From Clostridiales bacterium (lineage in GTDB: Bacteria; Bacillota; Clostridia; Christensenellales; Borkfalkiaceae), in the NCBI GenBank assembly GCA_022508285.1, contig JAFLVN010000005.1, positions 1-64,000 on the forward strand: a stretch of 64,000 bases of DNA, written 5' to 3'. Position 1 is the first letter of the stretch; each line of letters begins with the position of its first letter. The notes below the pieces were generated by a model. That model made no database searches. It saw only the letters and a list, made by a program, of their open reading frames with translations, and was not told the DNA's origin. The translations under genes and the position numbers were made by a program. Below, piece by piece: positions 55,539 to 64,000 of the stretch.

Positions 55539-56773
55539 GCTATTATTTCTCCTTTTTTGATTACTGTTTTAACCTGGTTACTGCCGAAGCGGTAGCATAT
55601 CATCTCAAAATTGGGCGCATCCCATAATACAAGGTCTGCTTGCTTGCCCACCTCGATACTGCCTATCGAATCTCCCCTGTTTATTGCACAAGCCGCATTG
55701 AGCGTGACGGCAGAAAGTATTTCTTCGGGAAGCATACGGTATTTGAGATATCCGAGGTTGATTGCAAACTGCAAATTGAGCGAAGGACAGGAGCCCGGAT
55801 TGAAGTCTGAAGCTATCGCCACGGGAATACCCTTTTCGATCATTTGCCTTGCGGGGGCATAGGTTTTGTTCAGATAGAAGGAAGTTGCGGGAAGGAGCGC
55901 CGCCGTAACGCCCCCCTTTGCCATACTGTCTATTCCCTGCCCGTCGGTTGCGATAAGGTGCTCGGCTGAAATCGCTTTGAGCTCTCCCGCAAGCACCGCT
56001 CCACCTATCGCCTCGATTTCGTCGGCGTGGATTTTGCTTTTAAAACCGAGTTTTTGCGCCGAGAGCAACATTTTTCTGCTCTGCTCTACGTCGAACACCG
56101 AGTCCTCGCAAAAGACGTCGCAAAACTCTGCAAGATTTTGTTTTTTTACTTCGGGCAAAACGACGTCGCAAAGATAATTTATGTATTCGTCGGGCTTGCC
56201 TTTGTACTCGGGCGGAATTGCGTGCGCCCCCAAAAAGGTAGAAACCACGTCCATCGGGGTTTCTTCGTTCAGCCTTTTGTTTACACGGAGCTGTTTGAGT
56301 TCGTCGTTTAGGTTGAGCCCGTATCCGCTCTTGGATTCTACGGTGGTAACTCCGTTCAAGAGCATTTCTTTGATAAATCCTTTGCTCTTTTCAAAGAGTT
56401 CGTCCTCGCTCATCTCACGGGTATGGCGTACGGTATCCAAAATTCCGCCGCCCGCTTTGAGAATATCCAAATACGTTGCGCCGCGGAGTTTTAAAGGTAT
56501 CTCGTTGTGCCTCCACCCCCCGAAAACAAGGTGCGTGTGGCAATCGACAAGCCCGGGAGTTACCAAGCAGTTCTGAGCGTCGATAACTTTGCAGTCACTT
56601 GACAATTTTTCGGGGAGCTCGCCGTCCCTGTAGATTGCGGCAATTTTTCCGTTTTCTATAAGGACAGCCGCATTATTGAGTTTGGCATTTTGCGCCTGCC
56701 CGCTTCCCTTAAGACTGCTTTTGCCTATCGGCGTTTGAAGCACGCCGATATTTTTTATCAAAATATTCTTCAT
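55535..56773 (-). CDS. hutI: Imidazolonepropionase
   Basis: LVTPGLVDCHTHLVFGGWRHNEI...KSGYGLNLNDELKQLRV...ASDFNPGSCPSLNLQFA. Confidence 0.96.
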   Translation of the reverse strand: MKNILIKNIGVLQTPIGKSSLKGSGQAQNAKLNNAAVLIENGKIAAIYRDGELPEKLSSDCKVIDAQNCLVTPGLVDCHTHLVFGGWRHNEIPLKLRGATYLDILKAGGGILDTVRHTREMSEDELFEKSKGFIKEMLLNGVTTVESKSGYGLNLNDELKQLRVNKRLNEETPMDVVSTFLGAHAIPPEYKGKPDEYINYLCDVVLPEVKKQNLAEFCDVFCEDSVFDVEQSRKMLLSAQKLGFKSKIHADEIEAIGGAVLAGELKAISAEHLIATDGQGIDSMAKGGVTAALLPATSFYLNKTYAPARQMIEKGIPVAIASDFNPGSCPSLNLQFAINLGYLKYRMLPEEILSAVTLNAACAINRGDSIGSIEVGKQADLVLWDAPNFEMICYRFGSNQVKTVIKKGEIIA

Positions 56774-56779
56774 CTTAAA

Positions 56780-57676
56780 TTATAAAATGTGGTTTTCTAA
56801 TACTTGCTTGTCGAAATCAAATTGTTCTATCTGCAAATAGTATTCTGCCGAATCGATAAGCGCCTGCATGGGCGTGAGTCCTATTATTTCCGTTCCTATT
56901 ACGTGCACTCCCCAACGTGCTGCCTCGGCTTTTGTGAGTTCGAGAACACGGTATAAGGGAGTTTTGTGGAAGTTGGTCATATTGATGGAAACCTGCGCCA
57001 CGTTTCTTTCTTCAAGCATAACTCCGAGCGCTTTAACGCAATCGAAGCCACCGCTGCTGCGACGAAGTATTTTTGCTATTTTGCTTGCAATTTCTACGTC
57101 TGAAGTGGAGAGGTTTATGTTGAAAGCAACGAGGGGCATACGCGCGCCCACTGCAACAACGCCCGCAGTAGGGTTGATTGTTCTGCCGCCAAAGTCGGGC
57201 TCCCATTCGGGTTCCTTTACCTTTTGAGCCATTCCCTCGAACTGGCCCTTTCTGATTGCCGCAAGATTTACTCTGTGGGGAGCGCTTGCCGAATCCTCGT
57301 ATAAGAATACGGGGATTTTTGCCTCTTCCCAAACCCTCTTTGCAACCTTTTTGGAGAGCTCGACAGCTTCGGCAACTTCCATTTCCTTAATGGGGATAAA
57401 GGGAATTACGTCGACGGCGCCCATTCTGGGGTGCTCGCCCTGGTGTTTATTGAGGTCGATGAGCTCAGCCGCCTTTTTTGCCACGCCTACCGCCGCCTCG
57501 GCTACGCCTTCGGGATTGCCCAAAAAGGTTATTACGGTGCGGTTGTGGGAGGCGTCGCTGCTGTAATCGAGCAGGGTTACGCCCTTTACCGCTCTTACCT
57601 GGTCTATTACAGCCTCTATTATCTTAGTGTTTCTACCCTCGCTTATGTTGGGTACGCATTCAACTATTTTTGCCAT
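56780..57676 (-). CDS. ftcD: Glutamate formimidoyltransferase
   Basis: MAKIVECVPNISEGRNTKIIEAVIDQV...HQGEHPRMGAVDVIPFIPI; start trimmed. Confidence 0.95.
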   Translation of the reverse strand: MAKIVECVPNISEGRNTKIIEAVIDQVRAVKGVTLLDYSSDASHNRTVITFLGNPEGVAEAAVGVAKKAAELIDLNKHQGEHPRMGAVDVIPFIPIKEMEVAEAVELSKKVAKRVWEEAKIPVFLYEDSASAPHRVNLAAIRKGQFEGMAQKVKEPEWEPDFGGRTINPTAGVVAVGARMPLVAFNINLSTSDVEIASKIAKILRRSSGGFDCVKALGVMLEERNVAQVSINMTNFHKTPLYRVLELTKAEAARWGVHVIGTEIIGLTPMQALIDSAEYYLQIEQFDFDKQVLENHIL

Positions 57677-57911
57677 TTTAATATTCTCCTTTTCTAAAAA
57701 ATTTCGTTCTTGAGGCGACCGATATTTTTTCGATTTTGGGAGGCTCTGCCTCCCTGCCCGCAATCTTAGTCGCCCTAATATTATATAATTGCGGGCATTC
57801 CCTCCGCTGAGGCGCATGTGTGCGCAAATTGGGTTGTGCTGCGCAAAAGCGTGGTTTTGCTTGCACCGTTAATTATTTACAAAATTACTTTATGTAATTA
57901 AATAAATCGTA

Positions 57912-59933
57912 TTATTTTAAATTTTTTGTTAAACGTTCGATGAGCTCGTCCGAAACAAGATAGGGTATAGTGACGTGCGCTTCTTTTCCATACTTTTTAT
58001 TGTAATCAATGACCGTTTCAATCGAGTGCTCGTTTCTTGCCCAGTTGCGGCGGGCAACGCCACCCATAACGTCCCACATCATTGCGCTCTTTATAATTTC
58101 GTCCACTCTCTCGCTTCCGTCAAGAATAAGTCCGAAACCGCCGTTAATCGACTTACCTATTCCCACGCCGCCTCCGTTGTGGAGAGCGCAGAGGCTCATT
58201 CCCCTTGCGGCGTTTCCGGCAAAGCACTGCGTTGCCATATCCGCCATAACGTTGCTGCCGTCCTTTATGTTGGAGGTCTCCCTGAAAGGAGAGTCCGTGC
58301 CCGATACGTCGTGGTGGTCGCGCCCTAACATAACTGGACCGATTTCGCCCTTTCTTACAAGCTCGTTGAATTTAAGGGCTATGCGTGTTCTGCCCTCCGC
58401 ATCCTGATATAAAATTCTTGCCTGCGTTCCCACGACGAGCTTATTTTTCTCGGCGTCCTTTATCCAGATGTAGTTATCCCTGTCTTGGAAGCGTCTGTTG
58501 GGGTCGATGCAATCCATTGCCGCTTTATCGGTCTTGCGCAAATCCTCCGCTTTGCCCGAAAGACATACCCAGCGGAAAGGACCGTAGCCGTAGTCAAACA
58601 GCATAGGACCCATAATATCCTCGACGTAAGAGGGGAATATAAATCCGTCCTTTTCGTCTATACCGTTTTTGGAAATCTCTTTAACGCCGCTGTCGTATAT
58701 GGCTTTCATAAAGGAATTGCCGTAGTCGAAGAAATAAGTTCCTTTCTTTGTAAGGCGGCAAATTACTTCAAAGTGCTTTCTTAGAGACTCGTTTACCTTT
58801 TTGATAAAGCCCTGTCTGTCGTCGTGCAGCATCTGCGTACGCTGCTCGAATGTGAGACCCTGCGGGCAATAGCCGCCGTTGTATGCGTTGTGGCAGGAGG
58901 TCTGATCGGATAAGAGATCTATTTTGAAGTTGATTTTGTCGGCGTACTCTAGTAAATCGACTATATTGCCGTGGTAAGCTATCGAAATGGTAGTTTTATC
59001 TTTAATATTTTTCTTGGCAATCTCAAAGACTTCGGCAAGGTTATCGCTTATTACGTTTACCCAGCCCTGATTGTATCTTGTCTGTATTCTCGAAAGGTCG
59101 ACTTCGGCAAAAATACCGACGGCGTTTGCAATATTTGCGGCTTTGGGCTGAGCTCCGCTCATTCCGCCCAAGCCCGAAGAAACGAATGTCCGCCCCTGCA
59201 AATCCCCTTTTTCGGAAATTCCCAAAAATTTTCTTCCCGCACCGAGAATGGTGTTGAAAGTTCCGTGAACTATTCCCTGAGGTCCTATGTACATCCAGCC
59301 GCCGGCAGTCATCTGTCCGTAGTTTGCAACGCCCATCTGTTCGGCTATTTCCCAATCGTCCATATTGTCGAACATGCCGACCATCAGTGCGTTGGTTATT
59401 ATTACCCTAGGAGCGGAGGGTTTAGAAGGGAATAGTCCCAAAGGATGACCCGATTCTATTACCAAGGTCTGATTTTCGGTCAGCTCTTCGAGATATTTTT
59501 TTATAAGGCGGTACTGCAACCAGTTCTGACAGGGCTGACCCGTTTCGCCGTAGGTTACGAGCTCGTAGGGATAGAGCGCAATCTCGAAATCGAGATTGTT
59601 GTCTATCATAACCTGAAAAGCCTTGCCCTCTATGCACTTGCCCTTGTATTCGTCGATGGGCTTGCCGTATATTCTGCCCTGCGGTCTATAGCGGTAAGCG
59701 TAAATCCTGCCCCTCGTTTTAAGCTCCTCCAAAAACTCGGGAGCGAGCTTTTCGTGAAGCTCCTCGGGAACATATCGGAGAGCGTTTCTCAAAGCCAACT
59801 CTGTCTGCGCCTTGGTTAAACGGTATCCCCTGTCGGGCGCACGGCGTTTATCTGCTTCGAACGTAGGATATTCAGGCAGTATGTTGTCCAGTTTTATTGT
59901 CATTGCCCCGCTTATATCTCTGTTGTTTATCAT
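57912..59933 (-). CDS. hutU: Urocanate hydratase
   Basis: QTLVIESGHPLGLFPSKPSAPRVIITNALMVG; TAGGWMYIGPQGIVHGTFNTI; SSGLGGMSGAQPKA. Confidence 0.96.
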   Translation of the reverse strand: MINNRDISGAMTIKLDNILPEYPTFEADKRRAPDRGYRLTKAQTELALRNALRYVPEELHEKLAPEFLEELKTRGRIYAYRYRPQGRIYGKPIDEYKGKCIEGKAFQVMIDNNLDFEIALYPYELVTYGETGQPCQNWLQYRLIKKYLEELTENQTLVIESGHPLGLFPSKPSAPRVIITNALMVGMFDNMDDWEIAEQMGVANYGQMTAGGWMYIGPQGIVHGTFNTILGAGRKFLGISEKGDLQGRTFVSSGLGGMSGAQPKAANIANAVGIFAEVDLSRIQTRYNQGWVNVISDNLAEVFEIAKKNIKDKTTISIAYHGNIVDLLEYADKINFKIDLLSDQTSCHNAYNGGYCPQGLTFEQRTQMLHDDRQGFIKKVNESLRKHFEVICRLTKKGTYFFDYGNSFMKAIYDSGVKEISKNGIDEKDGFIFPSYVEDIMGPMLFDYGYGPFRWVCLSGKAEDLRKTDKAAMDCIDPNRRFQDRDNYIWIKDAEKNKLVVGTQARILYQDAEGRTRIALKFNELVRKGEIGPVMLGRDHHDVSGTDSPFRETSNIKDGSNVMADMATQCFAGNAARGMSLCALHNGGGVGIGKSINGGFGLILDGSERVDEIIKSAMMWDVMGGVARRNWARNEHSIETVIDYNKKYGKEAHVTIPYLVSDELIERLTKNLK

Positions 59934-59945
59934 ATTTTATACTCC

Positions 59946-61472
59946 TCAAAATAATTTTCCGCAGACTTTTTCGGCAACCTTTACTATTTCGTTTGCCTTT
60001 ATCATCTTGTCGAATTTTACCAGCTCGTAATGCATAACGATATCCTCTTCCACCGGCTTAACGCTCTTTGCGATATAATCGTATACCGCTTTTGTCGTTG
60101 AAGATAAATTTTCCTTCCCCCTCAAATACAGCGACTGGTATGCCGTGAAGAGCTCTATTCCCAAAACTTTCTGGCTGTTGTCCAAAATCATTTTTGCAGT
60201 TCTCGCAGCCGTTGTTCCCATGCTCACATGATCTTCCTGATTTGCGGAAGAAGGTATGGAATCGACGCTTGCAGGGTGTGCGTAAATTTTGTTTTCGGAA
60301 ACCATAGACGCCGCAGAATACTGCGCAATCATAAAGCCCGAGTTTACGCCGCTGTGCTTTGTCAAAAATGCGGGAAGTCCGTTTGAAAGCTGGGGATTTA
60401 CCATGCGCTCTATGCGCCGCTCGGATACGTTTGCGTATTCGGAAAGGGCGATTTTCAAAAAGTCGAACGCAAGGGCCATAGGCTGTCCGTGGAAGTTGCC
60501 GCCCGAGATTACCTCGTCGTCATCTGGGAATATTATGGGGTTATCGGTGACGGCGTTGATTTCTCTTGTAACCGCCTCCCATACGTAATCTATGGCGTCT
60601 CTGCTTGCGCCGTGAATCTGCGGCATACAGCGGATAGTGTATGCGTCCTGCACTTTATTCGGATTGGTATCAAATGCAAGCTTGCTGTCTTTTAAAATGT
60701 TTAAAAGATTTTTTGCGACGTCCTTTTGTCCCTTATGTCCCCGCACGTCGTGAATTTTGTGGTCGAACGCCTTTTTGATTCCCAGCTGTGCCTCGCAAGT
60801 CATTGCGCCTATGATATCGGCAGTCTTTGCAAGATTTCTTGCGTCGTACGTAGCTAAACATCCTATCGCAGTCATAATCTGCGTGCCGTTGATTAAGGCA
60901 AGCCCCTCTTTTGCGGCAAGTTCTATCGTGGGAATTTTGGCCTTTTCCATGGCCTGTTTTCCGGTGAGAATCTCGCCCTTGTATTCGGCATGTCCCTCTC
61001 CCAACATGACCAAAACTATATGAGAGAGCGGCGCTAAATCTCCGCTTGCGCCCAAACTTCCCTTTTCGGGAATCTGCGGATGAACGCCTGCGTTTATCAT
61101 ATCTACCATAGTTTGAAGGGTTGAAAGCCTTATTCCGCTGTTTCCACGGCTTAAAGCATTGCATCTGAGCAGCATTGCCGCCCTTACCGCATCGGTCGGA
61201 AGAGGATTGCCCATTCCGCAGGAATGGCTTATAATTAGATTTTTCTGCAAGGGTTTTGTGTCTTCTTCCGAAATAAAAATATCCGAAAACTTACCAAAAC
61301 CTGTGGTAAGGCCGTAAATTATGGCTTTTTCGGATAATTTTTTGTCAACGTAATCTCTTGCTTTTTTTACAGCGGATTTTGCTTCTTCCGAAAGGCAAAC
61401 CTTCGCGCCTTCGCGGGCTACTGCAACAACCTGTTCGATAGTTAAATCTCTACCGTTTAATACAACTTCCAT
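59946..61472 (-). CDS. hutH: Histidine ammonia-lyase
   Basis: YGLTTGFGKFSD; GSLGASGDLAPLSHIVLVMLGEG (MIO ASG); QEDHVSMGTTAARTA. Confidence 0.97.
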   Translation of the reverse strand: MEVVLNGRDLTIEQVVAVAREGAKVCLSEEAKSAVKKARDYVDKKLSEKAIIYGLTTGFGKFSDIFISEEDTKPLQKNLIISHSCGMGNPLPTDAVRAAMLLRCNALSRGNSGIRLSTLQTMVDMINAGVHPQIPEKGSLGASGDLAPLSHIVLVMLGEGHAEYKGEILTGKQAMEKAKIPTIELAAKEGLALINGTQIMTAIGCLATYDARNLAKTADIIGAMTCEAQLGIKKAFDHKIHDVRGHKGQKDVAKNLLNILKDSKLAFDTNPNKVQDAYTIRCMPQIHGASRDAIDYVWEAVTREINAVTDNPIIFPDDDEVISGGNFHGQPMALAFDFLKIALSEYANVSERRIERMVNPQLSNGLPAFLTKHSGVNSGFMIAQYSAASMVSENKIYAHPASVDSIPSSANQEDHVSMGTTAARTAKMILDNSQKVLGIELFTAYQSLYLRGKENLSSTTKAVYDYIAKSVKPVEEDIVMHYELVKFDKMIKANEIVKVAEKVCGKLF

Positions 61473-61598
61473 ATTTTATCTCCATTATGAAAAAATACAA
61501 TAATATTATAACACAAGCCGTTTTGCTTTTCAACAGTTTTTGGCATAATTATAAAAATGAAAAACAACCCCCTAAAATTGCGGAGATTGTTTTTAGAA

Positions 61599-61636
61599 TG
61601 GTGCACCCGAATGGATTACCACTCGGGTTAACTGCG
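61599..61636 (-). pseudogene. tRNA-Arg 3'-end relic
   Basis: tggtgcacccgaatgga, identical to the 3' end of the intact tRNA-Arg (61665-61681), then diverges. Confidence 0.7.
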
Positions 61637-61664
61637 TCCGCCGCCCTTGCGGGCGGCGGCGTTT

Positions 61665-61741
61665 TGGTGCACCCGAATGGATTCGAACCATCGGCACCGA
61701 GCGTCGGAGGCTCGTGCTCTATCCAACTGAGCTACGGGTGC
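61665..61741 (-). tRNA. tRNA-Arg (anticodon CCG)
   Basis: Reverse complement GCACCCGTAGCTCAGTTGGATAGAGCACGAGCCTCCGACGCTCGGTGCCGATGGTTCGAATCCATTCGGGTGCACCA. Confidence 0.96.
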
Positions 61742-61764
61742 AAATAGATTAACTTGGTATTTTT

Positions 61765-61833
61765 GGTGCGGCGTAAGGCTGCGCCTTCGGTACGACGGAG
61801 GCTCGTGCTCTATCCATCTAAGCTACGGATACA
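61765..61833 (-). pseudogene. Degenerate tRNA-Arg copy (5' half conserved to the anticodon)
   Basis: Reverse complement GTATCCGTAGCTTAGATGGATAGAGCACGAGCCTCCG... ending in GCACCA; 3' half does not fold as a T-arm. Confidence 0.7.
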
Positions 61834-61979
61834 TACGCACATTATAACATATTGAAATTAGCTTTGCAATTATTTTTATTTTGTGTTATAATAATTAGCG
61901 AAATGCTTCCGCTGTCAAGTATCTTATATTCATTAATTCTTGGCTTGCAAGAGCACTCATCAACAAAAAGGAGTACGGA

Positions 61980-63059
61980 ATGTCGAAAAAGACGGTTGTC
62001 GTGGGAATGAGCGGCGGAGTGGATTCGTCCGTCGCCGCATACCTATTAAAACAGCAGGGCTACAACGTAATAGGTCTTTTTATGATGAACTGGGAAGAGA
62101 CCGACCCTTCGGGCGCATGCACTGCCGACAGCGACTATGCCGACGTTGCGAGAGTGTGCTCCACGCTCGGCATACCCTATTACAGCGTGAACTTTGCAAA
62201 GGAGTATCAAGACAGGGTATTTAAGTACTTCCTTGAAGAATACTCTGCGGGCAGAACGCCCAACCCCGACGTGCTGTGCAACAGAGAGATTAAATTCGGA
62301 CCTTTCCGTGAGTACGCTCTCAATATGGGTGCGGACTATATTGCCACGGGACACTACTGCAAGGTTGAACACGCATCGGGAAAAACCCGACTTTTAAAGG
62401 CAAAGGATCAATCAAAGGATCAGACCTACTTTTTAAACCAGGTGCGGGAAGAACAGCTCAAAGAAACGCTCTTCCCCCTTGCCGATTTGGACAAGGCGGA
62501 AGTACGCAACATTGCCGTGCGCGAGCACCTCTCCACCGCAAAAAAGAAGGACAGTACTGGAATATGCTTTATTGGCGAGCGAAACTTCCGTAAATTTTTA
62601 CAGGAATACCTGCCCGCTCAACCCGGGAAAATAGTCACCCTTGGCGGCGAAGTCGTGGGCGGGCACATAGGGCTTATGTACTACACCCTGGGGCAGCGCA
62701 AGGGGCTTGACCTCGGCGGACGGCACGGCGAGGACGGCAGATGGTTTGTGGTTAAAAAGGATTTGAAGAATAATATCCTTTACGTTTCCCACGGCGACGA
62801 AAGCCCCCTCTACTCCCTCTCTTGCAGGGTGAAAAACCTCAATTGGATAGGGTATATCCCCGAACGAACGTTTTTTTGCAATGCGAAATTCCGCTACCGC
62901 CAACCCGAGCAGGGCGTTAAAGTCACGCTTGAAGAAAACGGCTGCGCCCTTGTGGAATTTGACAAACCCCAACGGGCTGTAACCGAAGGACAGTACGCGG
63001 TTTTCTACGACGACGTCGCCTGCCTCGGAGGTGGGGTTATTGACGAGGTTATATTTTAA
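61980..63059 (+). CDS. mnmA: tRNA 2-thiouridine synthesizing enzyme MnmA
   Basis: [29 protein letters not shown]...[16 protein letters not shown]...[16 protein letters not shown]. Confidence 0.97.
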   Translation: MSKKTVVVGMSGGVDSSVAAYLLKQQGYNVIGLFMMNWEETDPSGACTADSDYADVARVCSTLGIPYYSVNFAKEYQDRVFKYFLEEYSAGRTPNPDVLCNREIKFGPFREYALNMGADYIATGHYCKVEHASGKTRLLKAKDQSKDQTYFLNQVREEQLKETLFPLADLDKAEVRNIAVREHLSTAKKKDSTGICFIGERNFRKFLQEYLPAQPGKIVTLGGEVVGGHIGLMYYTLGQRKGLDLGGRHGEDGRWFVVKKDLKNNILYVSHGDESPLYSLSCRVKNLNWIGYIPERTFFCNAKFRYRQPEQGVKVTLEENGCALVEFDKPQRAVTEGQYAVFYDDVACLGGGVIDEVIF

Positions 63060-63093
63060 GTTTGATTAAACGGAACGTTTAAAACGAATAGCG

Positions 63094-63126
63094 GCGGCGC
63101 AAAAAAATTGCGCCGCCACCATTTTT
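63094..63126 (+). terminator. Terminator downstream of mnmA
   Basis: GGCGGCGCAA-aaaaa-TTGCGCCGCC...TTTTTT. Confidence 0.85.
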
Positions 63127-63201
63127 TGGAGAAGAATTTAACCGTTTTGCGGTTAAATATAGTGTAGTCCGTCTATGTAAGTCCGTTTAAGTATATAAAT
63201 T

Positions 63202-64000
63202 TTAATCTTCGACTATTTTAATTTTTACTTTAATATTTACAAGTTGCTGCATAGAGCCGTCTGACCACCCGTTTGTGATTATTGAAGCAGCATTAAAGCA
63301 AAGACCTGTTAGCCCTTCAGACAAAGTTACTTCTTTGACATAATAGCTCCCTTCCATCTCATCAAAAAATGAAAATGAATGTATCCATGTATGAGATTCC
63401 GTATTATCGTAAATAGCTGCTCCTGTGTTGCAAGTTATTCTTACTTTTTTGCCTGTAAGCGAAGGGTCAATAGATATTGCTATGTAATCATTAGCCAAAT
63501 TGGGATTGCGCGTAGGCACTTCGATTTCCACACCGTCGGTTAATGTGGGTGCAACAAAGTCAATTAATTTTACAGATAAGGACATTGCCGAATCGGTTAA
63601 ATTATTTAATTTCAGAGAGGAAACGCTGTCCTTAACAAGCACAACGCACGTGTAGCCCGCTTTGTCCGAATTAAGGGTGCTGTACATATCGTAATAAAAG
63701 TCTTCGTTACCGTCTTTGCCGGTTAATGCAAGAGTTTCCTGTGCAACTTCTTCGGAAGTTTTTGCCACGAGATAGTATGTGCCGTCTTCTACTCCGTCTA
63801 AAGAAAGATCAACGGACTTGCCTGCGGCAATTTTCATTCTACCGTAATTTTTAACTGCGGGTTCTTCCTCGCCGCCCTTTATGTTGAGGTCGCTCTTAAC
63901 CCAACCGTCTTCTTCCTTTGTCCATACATCGCCGCTTTCAAGGTCGAGATACATGTCGCCTTTGTTTCCTTCATCTGCGAAGGGTTCGCCGTAGCCGTAG
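63202..64000 (-). CDS. 5'-truncated CDS, secreted/surface hypothetical protein
   Basis: Frame stays open to the window end (…YGYGEPFADEGNKGDMYLDLESGDVWTKEEDGWV…), so the true start lies beyond base 64000. Confidence 0.7.
   Translation of the reverse strand, partial: YGYGEPFADEGNKGDMYLDLESGDVWTKEEDGWVKSDLNIKGGEEEPAVKNYGRMKIAAGKSVDLSLDGVEDGTYYLVAKTSEEVAQETLALTGKDGNEDFYYDMYSTLNSDKAGYTCVVLVKDSVSSLKLNNLTDSAMSLSVKLIDFVAPTLTDGVEIEVPTRNPNLANDYIAISIDPSLTGKKVRITCNTGAAIYDNTESHTWIHSFSFFDEMEGSYYVKEVTLSEGLTGLCFNAASIITNGWSDGSMQQLVNIKVKIKIVED

Noticed and set aside
61637-61661. GC-rich hairpin CGCCGCCC-ttgc-GGGCGGCG as a new element
   Set aside because: Lies just downstream of tRNA-Arg on the minus strand and is most simply its terminator-like hairpin
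1-64000. CRISPR array or cas genes
   Set aside because: No regularly spaced identical repeats and no Cas-like ORF seen

Overview
64 kb chromosomal window from what looks like an anaerobic gut-type Clostridia/Firmicutes genome (lineage inferred from gene content only). It carries a tyrosine integrase next to tRNA-Gln(CTG), with a 41-bp duplicate of the tRNA 5' half flanking a sigma factor / beta-propeller cassette. Metabolic modules include a branched-chain amino acid fermentation cluster (2-oxoacid:ferredoxin oxidoreductase, CoA-transferase, two aminotransferases), nadB-nadC-niaR, addAB, rplU-rpmA, a trimeric [FeFe] hydrogenase operon, a feo iron-uptake operon, a complete histidine-to-glutamate (hut) operon, tRNA-Arg(CCG) and mnmA. 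The strongest unexplained signal is a dispersed intergenic element of about 120 nt, with six copies (10.3, 16.9, 19.1, 24.4, 42.8 and 47.3 kb), all in the same orientation. Its sequence changes are compensatory across at least five helices, while the internal-loop sequences are nearly invariant. That pattern fits a structured RNA or a structure-constrained MITE-like element. Further signals are a second two-copy structured repeat around a TauE-family gene, tRNA-Arg relics, a NUDIX-YraN fusion, an L27 with a Prp-type leader but no prp between rplU and rpmA, and several palindromic operators. All calls come from reading the sequence; no database search was run.
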